In this document: piece by piece, positions 34,901 to 46,604 of the stretch
How the letters are laid out: each line of letters starts with the position of its first letter
Position numbering within the stretch: position 1 is the stretch's first letter
NCBI GenBank assembly: GCA_024704765.1
Contig: JAKMXF010000354.1
Coordinates: 1,032,099 to 1,096,098 of the forward strand
Direction of reading: 5' to 3'
DNA from: Oopsacas minuta
Lineage: Eukaryota; Porifera; Hexactinellida; Lyssacinosida; Leucopsacidae
DNA: 64,000 nucleotides
The notes under the pieces: generated by a model
Told to the model about the DNA's origin: nothing
Database searches by the model: none
What the model saw: the letters and a program-made list of their open reading frames with translations, nothing else
Translations under genes and position numbers: made by a program

Positions 34901-36692
34901 TAAGGTTAAGAAGAGCTGATAGCTGTGAGTTGAGTAATGCAGCTGCGTTGGTCTTATTTCCGCTGTAAATAAGGTTAGAAACCAAACTGTAGAAATCTCT
35001 AACGTCCGCATCCACTGAGAATATCACCACTATGTTTTCCTATTGGATAAACTCTAGTATTCTATTGGTCAATAGCCCTCCTGAAAGCTGTCATTGACAT
35101 AACTAATAGGCACTTAAACCCTGACTTTCTATTGGTTAAGACTTTCCCAGAACTCTGACATTTTATTGGTTCACTGAACTCTTATAATCCGGTAGTGTTG
35201 ATATAAGCCATAATTGCTATGGTTCAACCACTTTATATGGCCATAACTCAAAAATTATAAGTCCGTCTTAAATGATAAAAATTGATAAAATGTAGAATAG
35301 AGTCCTATCTTCCCGAATAGTTGTGGCTCGTGCCAATTCGTCGACCAAAAAACACACTATACTGGGGGCTTAACTTACTTCCAATACTGTTCTTATAATC
35401 TGTGAATAGCTCGGAAACTGTTGCTTATTATCATTACTATCATCTGCCATTCTACACTGCAAATCATTAGATGTTACAATTCCAGCTAATTTGTCATCAA
35501 GTGCATAATGGAATTCTGCATCTGTCATTAATAGGACCATACGTAGTGCGTCGAACTTCCCTCGCCACTCAATGCCACTTTGACACACCATGGACTGGAC
35601 CAACGCATCCAAAGCACCTTCAGGAGTGTCCTAAACAAAATCACAACATTCCAATCAACAGTTATAACCTCTAGGGACCTGAATATCAAATATCCAACCA
35701 AACAGATCAGAGAGAAGATTAGACATTCTACATAAATGTTCAGTAATTTCTATCATCATTTCTATTGGTTGAATTCAACCAATCAAATATAATTCTGATA
35801 CCCTATACAACTTTATGGCTAGATAAAATTAGCATAGCAACCACGCTTTAGAATGGAATGTAATAAACAGCAATTCATTTTGGTGGAATTATATTATGGT
35901 CATAGAAAATTAGAGCCACAAATGGAACCATTGTATATTTTGTAATTTCAAATCACGGCAGACAGACACAATTTTATTGGAGCACCACACGTGTGCCAAT
36001 CCCCACCCCTATGGCTCCAAATTGTCCAATAAATGTACATAAATGTTACTCACCTGGTTGTTAGACGTCTCAACAGTGTCAATATTATCCTGGAATTGTG
36101 TCAAATTGGTTGTCAAGGGCTGCACGTTATTGAATGCGTCCGCACTATGTGTCGCATCATTTGTGTTCACAAAGGGGCGCACCCTCTTCTCAACAAATGT
36201 CCCAAACCCCAGTCTGGAATCAGAGGTCAGATTTGTGACAGTAGACAGAATATCCCCCGCTGCAGTTTGAGCCAGCTCTAAGAATTGACTCATTGATTTA
36301 CTAATATCCATCAGTATATACAAATCCAAAGGGAAATCCTGCTGAGGAGTCACTTGAATTGTCACGTTTTTTACCGTCTGGGTCCGTAGCCTCATCTCGT
36401 ACTTAGAGGGGTTCAATTGAGGAGTGCTACCAAGAGCCACTGGAGTCTCACTCTGTGGGTTTATAATCTTGTCCAGGGGGCAGCCCGCGAGCTCTAGGGC
36501 CTCGGGTTTATCGCAGAGGGGGCGAATACCATTCGCGGTGAGATAAAAGGGACGATGGTCACACCAGCCACATGCCAAGGTACTACTAATACACTCACTA
36601 CATGTCCTAAATATGCGACAACTTTCCTGCCCCGCGACACAATTCACAGTCCATATAATTCCTATCCAAAAAATCCACAAATAAACTTTCAT
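31914..36692 (-). CDS. Integrin beta subunit
   Basis: Five exons: 36692-36054, 35630-35379, 35039-34737, 34663-34447, 32989-31914; 2487 nt, 828 residues. A signal peptide (MKVYLWIFWIGIIWTVNC) is followed by a PSI domain (CRIFRTCSECISS), a beta-I domain with intact MIDAS (DISKS) and DTPEG motif, cysteine-rich EGF-like repeats (CECESSETRGC, GKGACSCGRCDC), a beta-tail region, one membrane helix (WWYYLIGAIGITVLIGVALL) and a short tail. The tail keeps the KKFDKEAR-like hinge; the first NPxY position is degenerate (SPIF) but NPAY and NPIY follow, so talin/PTB-type binding is plausible. It would pair with an alpha subunit at the cell surface. The last intron contains MNAT1 on the other strand. Confidence 0.93.
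33146..34329 (+). CDS. MNAT1: CDK-activating kinase assembly factor MAT1, nested in integrin beta intron
   Basis: Three exons, 33146-33513, 33609-33805 and 34004-34329; 891 nt, 296 residues (human 309). MAT1 joins CDK7 and cyclin H and anchors the trimer to TFIIH. The N-terminal C3HC4 RING is complete (CPQC, CGHKMCENC, CPEC). The conserved NKREEDF and EYNDYLE follow, then a charged coiled coil in exon 2, and the C-terminal cyclin H/CDK7-binding end (NRLAGGFSVNVACQRVLQEA). The gene sits antisense in the 1457-bp intron 34446-32990 of the integrin beta gene. Its second intron carries a CAGTAGATACCG pogo-like repeat end (33833). Confidence 0.93.
34381..34404. repeat. (ATA)n microsatellite
   Basis: Eight ATA units between the MNAT1 stop and the donor of integrin exon 4. 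Confidence 0.9.
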
Positions 36693-37248
36693 TTTAAAAC
36701 TTATATTAAAGGTAATTATTGCTTTTATAGTTAATTGTACTAGCCTATTGAAACTAGAACTAATTAAGAAGAGTTAAAGTGAATTCTACCCAAATTATAC
36801 TGATTGGTGGCACAGATGTGTCCTTTTAAAGGTCAAATTCCAATCAGTCAATTTTACGGCCTCGGTTGCTGTAGAATATTAATTAAGGGCAATAATTCTC
36901 TTTTTAAGATAGAAGTGAATGTGTCGGAGAAACCATAGAGTATATTATATCATGTTCAGGATGCTTAATGAAAAGTCTTGTCACCTTTAGTGAGCAATTT
37001 CTGTCGCTAATAAGACCATGTCTTAACACAGAGGTTCCCAAACTATTCCACCCCGTGGACCCCTAGATTTCCAGATGGGTCCAGAAATTTGCAATTAGTT
37101 GGGAGAGTTGTCCTCATCGCCCCAGTCCCAAACACCTCAGATATGAAGATATGGATTTGACCTCTGAACACGCCCCGGGGGGTGAGGTTATTGTACCAAT
37201 CCCTATACCCTTCCTGGGGACAAAATCGATATAACATAAAGTGATATA
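36693..37248. other. Intergenic gap between integrin beta start and SDHAF2 end
   Basis: 556 bp. From 37029 it holds a hAT-like end (CAGAGGTTCCCAAACT, then CCGTGGACCCC) and a family A core at 37159-37194. The minus-strand ORF 37043-37237 lies across this repeat and is not a gene. The upstream half should contain the integrin promoter; no named element was recognised. Confidence 0.7.
37159..37194. repeat. Repeat family A core, copy 3
   Basis: GACCTCTGAACACGCCCC followed by GGGGGGTGAGGTTATTG; the only copy not followed by an AGGTG word. Confidence 0.75.
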
Positions 37249-37629
37249 TTATACAATCTGGAATAGTTCCTTATTTAGTTCTGGTTGTGAGTTCCTTACC
37301 TCTCTCAGTCTATTATTAGTGTGCTCTTTCAACAGACACATAATCTCATTATCGAATTTACGCGGGGGATTATCCTTGCCAGTTGCCCAGTAGTAAATAG
37401 ACCAATCATCTGCTTCAGAATTAATCAGCTGATCGTATAGGCTTAACTGTTTATTTGTGAAAGAATTCAAGAATCTGTTTACAAATGTAGAAAGGATGAG
37501 CCCATTTTCTAAAGTCCCTCTTTTCCTGCTTTGATAGATTAATCGGGACCTTAGCTGTGAGAGGGATTCAGTAGAGAACATGCGGCCACATTGCTTTGAG
37601 GTGTTGCGACACAAACGCGTAATATACAT
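37249..37629 (-). CDS. SDHAF2: Succinate dehydrogenase assembly factor 2
   Basis: 126 residues, single exon. SDHAF2/Sdh5 promotes covalent FAD attachment to the flavoprotein subunit of complex II in the mitochondrial matrix. The family core is intact: RLIYQSRKRGTLENGLIL, LYDQLIN, DDWSIYYWATG. The first 25 residues (MYITRLCRNTSKQCGRMFST) are basic and look like a mitochondrial presequence. It lies tail-to-head between PRPF40 and the integrin gene, all on the minus strand. Confidence 0.93.
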   Translation of the reverse strand: MYITRLCRNTSKQCGRMFSTESLSQLRSRLIYQSRKRGTLENGLILSTFVNRFLNSFTNKQLSLYDQLINSEADDWSIYYWATGKDNPPRKFDNEIMCLLKEHTNNRLREVRNSQPELNKELFQIV

Positions 37630-38010
37630 GCTAATAAAATATTTTTGTGAATATTGAGGAACTGGTAAGAGCTACAGGCTTTAAATTCGGAACATAAGTG
37701 TTCATGTACACGAATGAAATAACCGAGAAAAATCTCCCCATATCGGTGTGAACTATTTTACTCAATCAGACGTCAGAATTATTTATGATATCTCCAAAGA
37801 AAGCTCTACAAAATTCCTAAAATATTTGTGAATAGAAATCTTTATATTTCAAATAATAAGAATCAATAGAAGAGGAACATAATGGTGATCACGAGGAGAC
37901 CCAAATATGCATATATTGTCACCATTAAAATACTCAGTACTCGGTGAATAGAACATACATCTAACAATGCAATTTAATTGGTCCAAATAGACCCATGGGA
38001 TCAATGAAAA

Positions 38011-38453
38011 CAGTGTTCGGAAAAAACCGCCCTTTTTTGGAAAGACCGGGGCAAGTGGAAGAAACCGGTCTTTTCTGCTGATTAGGTATGATCATTGATC
38101 ATAATATCTAAATGAATATTGATGAGTTATTATTGTTATTCTCTTTCATAATATCTTATCTAAACAAACATCAACATGTCAGTTCTTTAGTTGATATTCC
38201 ACAAACCTCTGTCTAACATTAGGAACCCAGTATAAAGGGTTAAAGTCCGAAATTTCAACAACAAGAGGTAATAAAAGCTTAAAATCTCTTAGAAAATCAG
38301 TCTCTTACATGTCACAAATGGGCCAGGAGTAAAGTCACATATGCTGATTATGGTCATAAGTGGTTCTTTCCAAATTTAATGCCCTTTTCAAGGGTGGAAA
38401 AACCGGGTTTTCCAGGTGGTTTTTTCCGGGATGGTCTTTTCGGACAGACACTG
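38011..38453. mobile_element. 443-bp inverted-repeat element (non-autonomous transposon)
   Basis: Begins CAGTGTTCGGAAAAAACC and ends in CCGGGATGGTCTTTTCGG plus ACAGACACTG; the two ends are imperfect inverted repeats (CAGTGT/ACACTG). CCTTTTTTGG/AAACCGG stretches inside also pair. No coding capacity. It fills much of the SDHAF2-PRPF40 gap (37630-38564), in which I see no gene. Confidence 0.65.
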
Positions 38454-38564
38454 ATGCTAAATTGGTCTAGACCAATCAAGTCTTAGTCTATGCCAACAGT
38501 CCTACCAGACCGCTGTAATTCATTTATCAATTAGAATATTAAACAGCTAACAAACAATAGTCAT

Positions 38565-41447
<2,883 letters not shown>

Positions 41448-42887
41448 ATGGCTAAAATATCCAATGAGGAACAATCTCTATTAGCCCCATTCTACACGGT
41501 AGACCAGGGTCTGGACAAGATAGGAGCGGGACTGTTCCAATTTAACGTGTTCGTATACTCGGGGTCTCTCCGCGCGTTCCACGCCCTCATAGACCTCCAA
41601 TTGGCCCTTCTGATCCCCACATGGCAATGCGAATTCGCCCTCAGTAACTTCCAATTAGCCCTCCTAACCGCTATGTTCCCATTGGGTAACATGATAGGTG
41701 TGAATCCCCTCGGGTACCTATGTGACAAATATGGTAGGAGACGAGTGGTGAATGTGGCGAATATCTTTATTATACTTTTGTCAGCTGTATCTGCTTTCGT
41801 GCCAAATTTTACATGGCTAATAATAATGAGATTCATGCTTGGATTGATAGATGTGGCAACCAGTATGTGCACCACCTATTGTGTCGAGTTTATGCCCGCA
41901 AGGTGGCGCTCAGTGGCTGTTGTGTCGATTAGTTTGTTCTGGACACTAGGGACCTGTGTGTTGGTGGGGCTTAGTTACTTGTTGGTGCCGATTGGGTGGA
42001 GATACCTAGTCCTGGTCATTAGTATATTGTTATGTATACCTCCTGTACATAACTTATGTGTTCCAGTATCTCCAAGGTATTTGGTGGAAAAGGGACAATT
42101 GGAGGAGGCAAAAAAAGTGTTAAAATTGGGCGCGCGGTTAAATTGTAGATCGCTACCAGAAGGCGAGTTGTCGACAAACATACAAAGTGTCCAAACATAC
42201 AACTCTACATGTCAACAACAACAAACAAAAAAGGAAGGAATTCTCACAATTTTCAGGAAGAAATACAGATTAACGACTTTCATTATGTCAGTAATATGGT
42301 TTACATGTGGATTCCTAGGCTACGGAGCTGTCCTAATTACAGCTGACATATTCACATACGACAACCACTGTATAAACCATATTTCTAACACCTCTATGAG
42401 CCACTTTATGAGCCACTGTAACCACTTAACACCTCAAAATTACTTCGATTACTTGGTCACCACTTTAGCTGAAATCCCGGGCATAATTGTCACGGTTTTC
42501 CTCGTTGAAATTATTGGTAGGAAAATCACATTCATTCTAGAATTTGCCATTAGTGGAATTGGATTTTGTTTGTTGTTTATTTGTTTTCCTTTTGAGACAA
42601 CAACAAAGACTGTGTTATTGTTTATCATACGGGCAGCAAACGCGGGGGCCTTCAACCTTACTTTCCTATATACAGGAGAAGTGTACCCGACAGTGGTACG
42701 AGCCAGGGCCCTCTCTATCCTCTCAACATTCTCCAGGGTCGCCACTATCCTAACAGGATTCGTTTCACAGGTTCTATTAAGGGAACATTTCCAGGTCGCC
42801 ATTGGACTATTTGGGACTGTGGGGCTGCTGACAGCTGTAGCTAGCATACTATTACCTTATGAAACTAGAGGGAAGAGAATAGAATGA
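41448..42887 (+). CDS. Major facilitator transporter, SVOP/SLC22-like (copy 1)
   Basis: 479 residues, single exon, twelve predicted membrane helices. The MFS loop signature reads DKYGRRRV; other family marks are VEFMPARWRS, WRYLVLVIS, SPRYLVEKGQ and YPTVVRARALS, closest in style to synaptic vesicle 2-related proteins (SVOP/SV2) and SLC22 organic ion transporters. Substrate unknown. About 44960-46462 lies a related copy in the same orientation, with a TRAF-like gene between. Divergent from PRPF40. Confidence 0.88.
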   Translation: MAKISNEEQSLLAPFYTVDQGLDKIGAGLFQFNVFVYSGSLRAFHALIDLQLALLIPTWQCEFALSNFQLALLTAMFPLGNMIGVNPLGYLCDKYGRRRVVNVANIFIILLSAVSAFVPNFTWLIIMRFMLGLIDVATSMCTTYCVEFMPARWRSVAVVSISLFWTLGTCVLVGLSYLLVPIGWRYLVLVISILLCIPPVHNLCVPVSPRYLVEKGQLEEAKKVLKLGARLNCRSLPEGELSTNIQSVQTYNSTCQQQQTKKEGILTIFRKKYRLTTFIMSVIWFTCGFLGYGAVLITADIFTYDNHCINHISNTSMSHFMSHCNHLTPQNYFDYLVTTLAEIPGIIVTVFLVEIIGRKITFILEFAISGIGFCLLFICFPFETTTKTVLLFIIRAANAGAFNLTFLYTGEVYPTVVRARALSILSTFSRVATILTGFVSQVLLREHFQVAIGLFGTVGLLTAVASILLPYETRGKRIE

Positions 42888-43289
42888 TTCTTTTAATCAT
42901 ATTGTTATTTTTGTTGTTTTGTTGTTATCATATGGTGCTTCATTTCCGCTTCACACCTCAGGCTGTAAACAAATCGCTGAATTCAGAGAACTTTCGTTTT
43001 GAAACACCAAATTTCAAAGCACGGTTTTTGTAACTGATTGTAAATGTATTAAGAAATTTATAACACCTATCTCATCTCAGCTGTTTTGGCCATAATTAAT
43101 ATAAAATAATATATCTACAGCCATTTACAAAGTGTAAAGTGGCATTTATGTGGATCACATGGCTCAGCTCCAATTACACAACCTCTTAGTTAATAAACTT
43201 CTCTAATATCAAATACACTATAACGTATGCATATAAGAGCTGAACTAACTGATAAGTGATAACTAACAAACAAGTAAACAAGTGGGTAC
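42888..43289. other. Intergenic gap upstream of TRAF-like copy 1
   Basis: 402 bp, AT-rich, with a TTCACACCT word (42950, minus-strand AGGTGTGAA). No gene or named promoter element seen. Confidence 0.7.
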
Positions 43290-44520
43290 ATGGCAGAGAG
43301 AGAAGCTGTAACACCAGACTCTATAAGTACTCTCATCTACGTGGATATGAGGGGAAAGACAGGAGGGTATCGAACAGACCTACTCAAGGAACAGGTCTCT
43401 GAGAATATGAAGAAGTTATTAATCTGCTCAAAATGTGATGGAATCAGTAAAGAAACTAAAATGACCGAAGGCAAGACATTCTGTACAAATTGTACAGAGG
43501 GCAGAGGCGGGGAAGTTGATGGGAGAGTAGACGGGCTTGTAAGGGAACTGAAATGCAGATGTCCTCTATCAACACGAGGTTGTGATTGGTCAGGAAAGCT
43601 GGATAATATTGAGGAACACATGAATGGTTGTGATAAAGTGAAAATAAAATGTCAGAAAGGATGTGGAGAGGTGTTACAAAAATGTGACACAATACACCAC
43701 CAGAAAGAGTGTCCCTTCCGAATTCTAGAGTGCGAGTACTGTAAAGAGAATGTAAGAGCTAAACCAAGCAAACGAACACATTAGATTATGTGAACACCAT
43801 CCAGATGGTGTTGTTACATGTCCTTTTATGGAAGTAGGTTGTGACACAATTGAAATAGCAAGAAAGAATTTAGAGACACATATAACTCAGAATGTGGTTG
43901 GTCACCAGAAGTTATTGCTACATGAATTGAATCAGCTGAGAACTGAGAACAAACAGCTGAGAGCTGATAATGAACAGCTGAGAGCTGATAATGAACAGCT
44001 GAGAGTTACTAATGAGAGACATGAACAGTCTATACAGTCACATGAACAGTCTATACTCTATTCTTGTACACTTCTGTCTACAGGACAATTGGAATGGAAG
44101 ATTAAAGGTGTTAAACAGAAGATAGAAAACAAAGAGGATACTTACAGTGATCCATTCTATGCAGGATTATACAAGTGTCAGGGCTGTATTCAATGGAATT
44201 GTTTGTTTTTCAGTAAAGTAGGTGTTTACATTTGTATCATGAAAGGAGATTATGATGATAAACTACACTGGCCTATCAGATACAAATATACGTTTATTAT
44301 ACTCAATCACATTAACAGTAATAATAATTATGAATACACTAATCAAGTAACTAAGGAATATTTGGAGAAATATCCTGATAACTTAAAGAAACCTACTCAG
44401 ATGAGAAATCAAGGTTATGCAAATTTCTTCATTTCAAAGACTGAAATATTAGAAGCTAAATATTGTAAAGAAGACAGCATAACTCTTCTAATTAAAATAG
44501 AATTGTTACCAGCATTATAG
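43290..44520 (+). pseudogene. TRAF-like zinc-finger/MATH protein, frameshifted copy 1
   Basis: Two reading frames together make one TRAF-like protein: 43290-43784 (degenerate RING LICSKC-CTNC, then TRAF-type zinc fingers) and 43828-44520 (last zinc finger, heptad repeats of QLRADNE, then a MATH domain LEWKIKGV, DPFYAGLYKC, MKGDYDDKLHWPI). Comparison with the copy at 63037-64000 shows one extra base at about 43761-43764 (GCTAAACCAAG against GCTAATCAAG), which breaks the frame and makes a stop at 43782. No intron can repair it (the only GT-AG pair is 33 nt and leaves a stop). It is a pseudogene, a recent mutation, or an assembly indel. TRAF proteins link receptors to ubiquitin and NF-kB signalling. 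Confidence 0.75.
43505..44056 (+). repeat. Inverted segmental duplication, arm 1
   Basis: Nearly identical, by eye about 95%, to the minus strand of 63467-64000, about 19.5 kb away. It covers the zinc-finger and heptad part of the TRAF-like genes; similarity stops before the C-terminal domain. The copy here has one extra AGAGCTGATAATGAACAGCT unit and the frameshifting base. Confidence 0.85.
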
Positions 44521-44959
44521 CTTTATTTGTATTTTTGTTTACTATTTACTCAGAATGTATTTACCATAACATTAGTATTGATTGTTAGTATTGCTTTACA
44601 CAATTGTTTCACCTATTTTTGAGTTTGAACTTTTCCCATTTCTTTGCTCCATAGCTCCATTATCTGTCGTCTGGTACCAGTATGAACCTCCATTAATTCT
44701 GGTACACATTAAACGCTTGTGGCATCAAGCTCCTCTCTATGATAGTACACAGTTGCCTCCCGTTACATCTAAGGACTGCTATAATTCCTTTGATATATGT
44801 GGAGTTGAATGTACAATATTAATATTTGTATATTTTGTTGATTAATTCAGCCATGTGGCCTTGAGCATGCCACTTATATAAACCTTCATGAAGCTAAGTA
44901 TGCCATTATTTGCATGAAGTAGTAGCACAGATTATAGTTTACTTTATTGTTATTAGTTT
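44521..44959. other. Intergenic gap, no feature seen
   Basis: 439 bp. An 87-codon plus-strand frame at 44582-44845 has no domain likeness and is not convincing. Confidence 0.7.
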
Positions 44960-46462
44960 ATGGATGCAGAGACTTCATTCACGACCGCAAAACAGGAGCA
45001 ATTGGACGATGAGGGTGCTCAGCTGCTAGGCCAAGAGGGAGTGGAACAAGACAAGTACCCTAAAGAGTACACAGTAGACGCCGCCATCAAGAAAATCGGC
45101 CTAGGACTGTTCCAATTAAATGCGTTCAATTTTGCAGGAACTATTTGGGCTGTCCATTCGGGGGTAGCTCTACACAGCGCAGTCCTGAGCGCCTCTTGGC
45201 AATGCGAGTTCGGTTTGTCCAACAGTGAGCTGGCCCTCATCACGACCATGTACCCCATTGGTTCCGCCGTGGGGAGCAATATTTATGGCATTTTGGCAGA
45301 TAGGTATGGAAGGAAAAAAGTGATAAATATCGCTAATTATTTCGTAATGTTATTCGGGATCCTTTCCGCAATTGTGCCTAATTATGGATGGCTCTTGACG
45401 ACAAGATTTCTCATTGGAATGTTAATTATTTCCGGTAACCAGGTGACAACATATTGTGTCGAGTTTATGCCAGTTAGATACCGATCTCCTGCCATTATGC
45501 TTCTGAACATTTACTGGACAATTGGTCTCTGTCTGACGATGCTATTAAGTTATCTAGTGATACCTAATCTGGGATGGAGGTACTTCGCATTCTTATCTTG
45601 CCTTCCTATCGCTATGTCTATGGTATATTATTGGTTCGCGCCCACATCGCCGAGGTATTTGATCAAGAAGGGCAGTGTGTCGGAAGCTGAAAAGGTGTTA
45701 AAACGTGGCGCGCGGATGAATAGAAAGTCTCTACCAAAGGGGGAGTTGGTTAGCGACGAGGTGACCAAGGAGGGACACACCCAGGGGTCCAAAAATAGGC
45801 TCAAAACCCAACTCAAACAATCCTTACAGATATTCAACCGGAAACATATTTTCACTACTTTGATTCTGTCCTTAATATGGTTCACGAGTGGTTTTATATA
45901 TTACGGAGCTGTCCTCATCACTCAGGACATATTCATATACGACACACACTGCCAAGATGCCACTTCTAACACCTCTATAACCCGGACACTATGTCACCCT
46001 CTCACCTTAAGCGATTACTCTGCAATCCTAATCACCACTTTTGCCGAATTGCCCGGTATAATAATAACTATTTTTATCCTGGAATTGATTGGCCGGAAAC
46101 TGACCTTCTGTCTGGAATTCATTCTAAGTGGCGCCCCATTCTTTTTCCTGTATATATGCACATCTCATGACCGGATAGTTAAGACTATTGCCCTATTCGT
46201 TACCCGCGGCTCAATAACAGCTGTCTTTTTGGTAGCATTCCTTTACACCAGTGAAGTGTATCCAACTGAAATACGCGGGACTTCTCTTGCTATTTTAAGC
46301 ACAGTAGCAAGATTCGCTGTAATTATTTCGAGTTTTGTGTCACAGGTTTTATTAAGAGAACAGTTTTTACTCACAATAGGCATATTCGGGGCCATGGGGG
46401 TGGCGACAGGGGTCGCTAGTTTGTTCCTCCCTGTGGAGACCAAGGGACGAAATATTAAATAA
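44960..46462 (+). CDS. Major facilitator transporter, SVOP/SLC22-like (copy 2)
   Basis: 500 residues, single exon, twelve predicted helices, with loop signature DRYGRKKV. It aligns end to end with copy 1 (KIGLGLFQLNAF/KIGAGLFQFNVF, WQCEFGLSN/WQCEFALSN, TTYCVEFMP in both, SQVLLREQF/SQVLLREHF), so the two arose by tandem duplication, though they have diverged a lot. Copy 2 has a longer acidic N-terminus. Substrate unknown. It converges on TTC7, whose stop codon is 142 bp away. Confidence 0.88.
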   Translation: MDAETSFTTAKQEQLDDEGAQLLGQEGVEQDKYPKEYTVDAAIKKIGLGLFQLNAFNFAGTIWAVHSGVALHSAVLSASWQCEFGLSNSELALITTMYPIGSAVGSNIYGILADRYGRKKVINIANYFVMLFGILSAIVPNYGWLLTTRFLIGMLIISGNQVTTYCVEFMPVRYRSPAIMLLNIYWTIGLCLTMLLSYLVIPNLGWRYFAFLSCLPIAMSMVYYWFAPTSPRYLIKKGSVSEAEKVLKRGARMNRKSLPKGELVSDEVTKEGHTQGSKNRLKTQLKQSLQIFNRKHIFTTLILSLIWFTSGFIYYGAVLITQDIFIYDTHCQDATSNTSITRTLCHPLTLSDYSAILITTFAELPGIIITIFILELIGRKLTFCLEFILSGAPFFFLYICTSHDRIVKTIALFVTRGSITAVFLVAFLYTSEVYPTEIRGTSLAILSTVARFAVIISSFVSQVLLREQFLLTIGIFGAMGVATGVASLFLPVETKGRNIK

Positions 46463-46604
46463 TGTATTCATATTTTATATGTATATTGAGGTGTTAAAAT
46501 GTTTGTGTCAGTTTTTAACGTAATTAAGGAAGTAAACAAATTCTGACAATTCACTCTAGAAAATAACAATAAACAAATAAATACATCACATAATAAGATT
46601 ACAG

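Noticed and set aside
37043-37237. 64-codon minus-strand ORF next to SDHAF2
   Set aside because: Lies over a hAT-like end and a family A repeat; SDHAF2 is complete without it.
43752-43784. An intron that would rescue the TRAF-like frameshift
   Set aside because: The only GT-AG pair spans 33 nt, shorter than any intron in the window, and the joined frame meets a stop at once.
44582-44845. 87-codon plus-strand ORF between TRAF-like copy 1 and transporter copy 2
   Set aside because: Hydrophobic but without recognised motif, and no splice link to either neighbour could be found.
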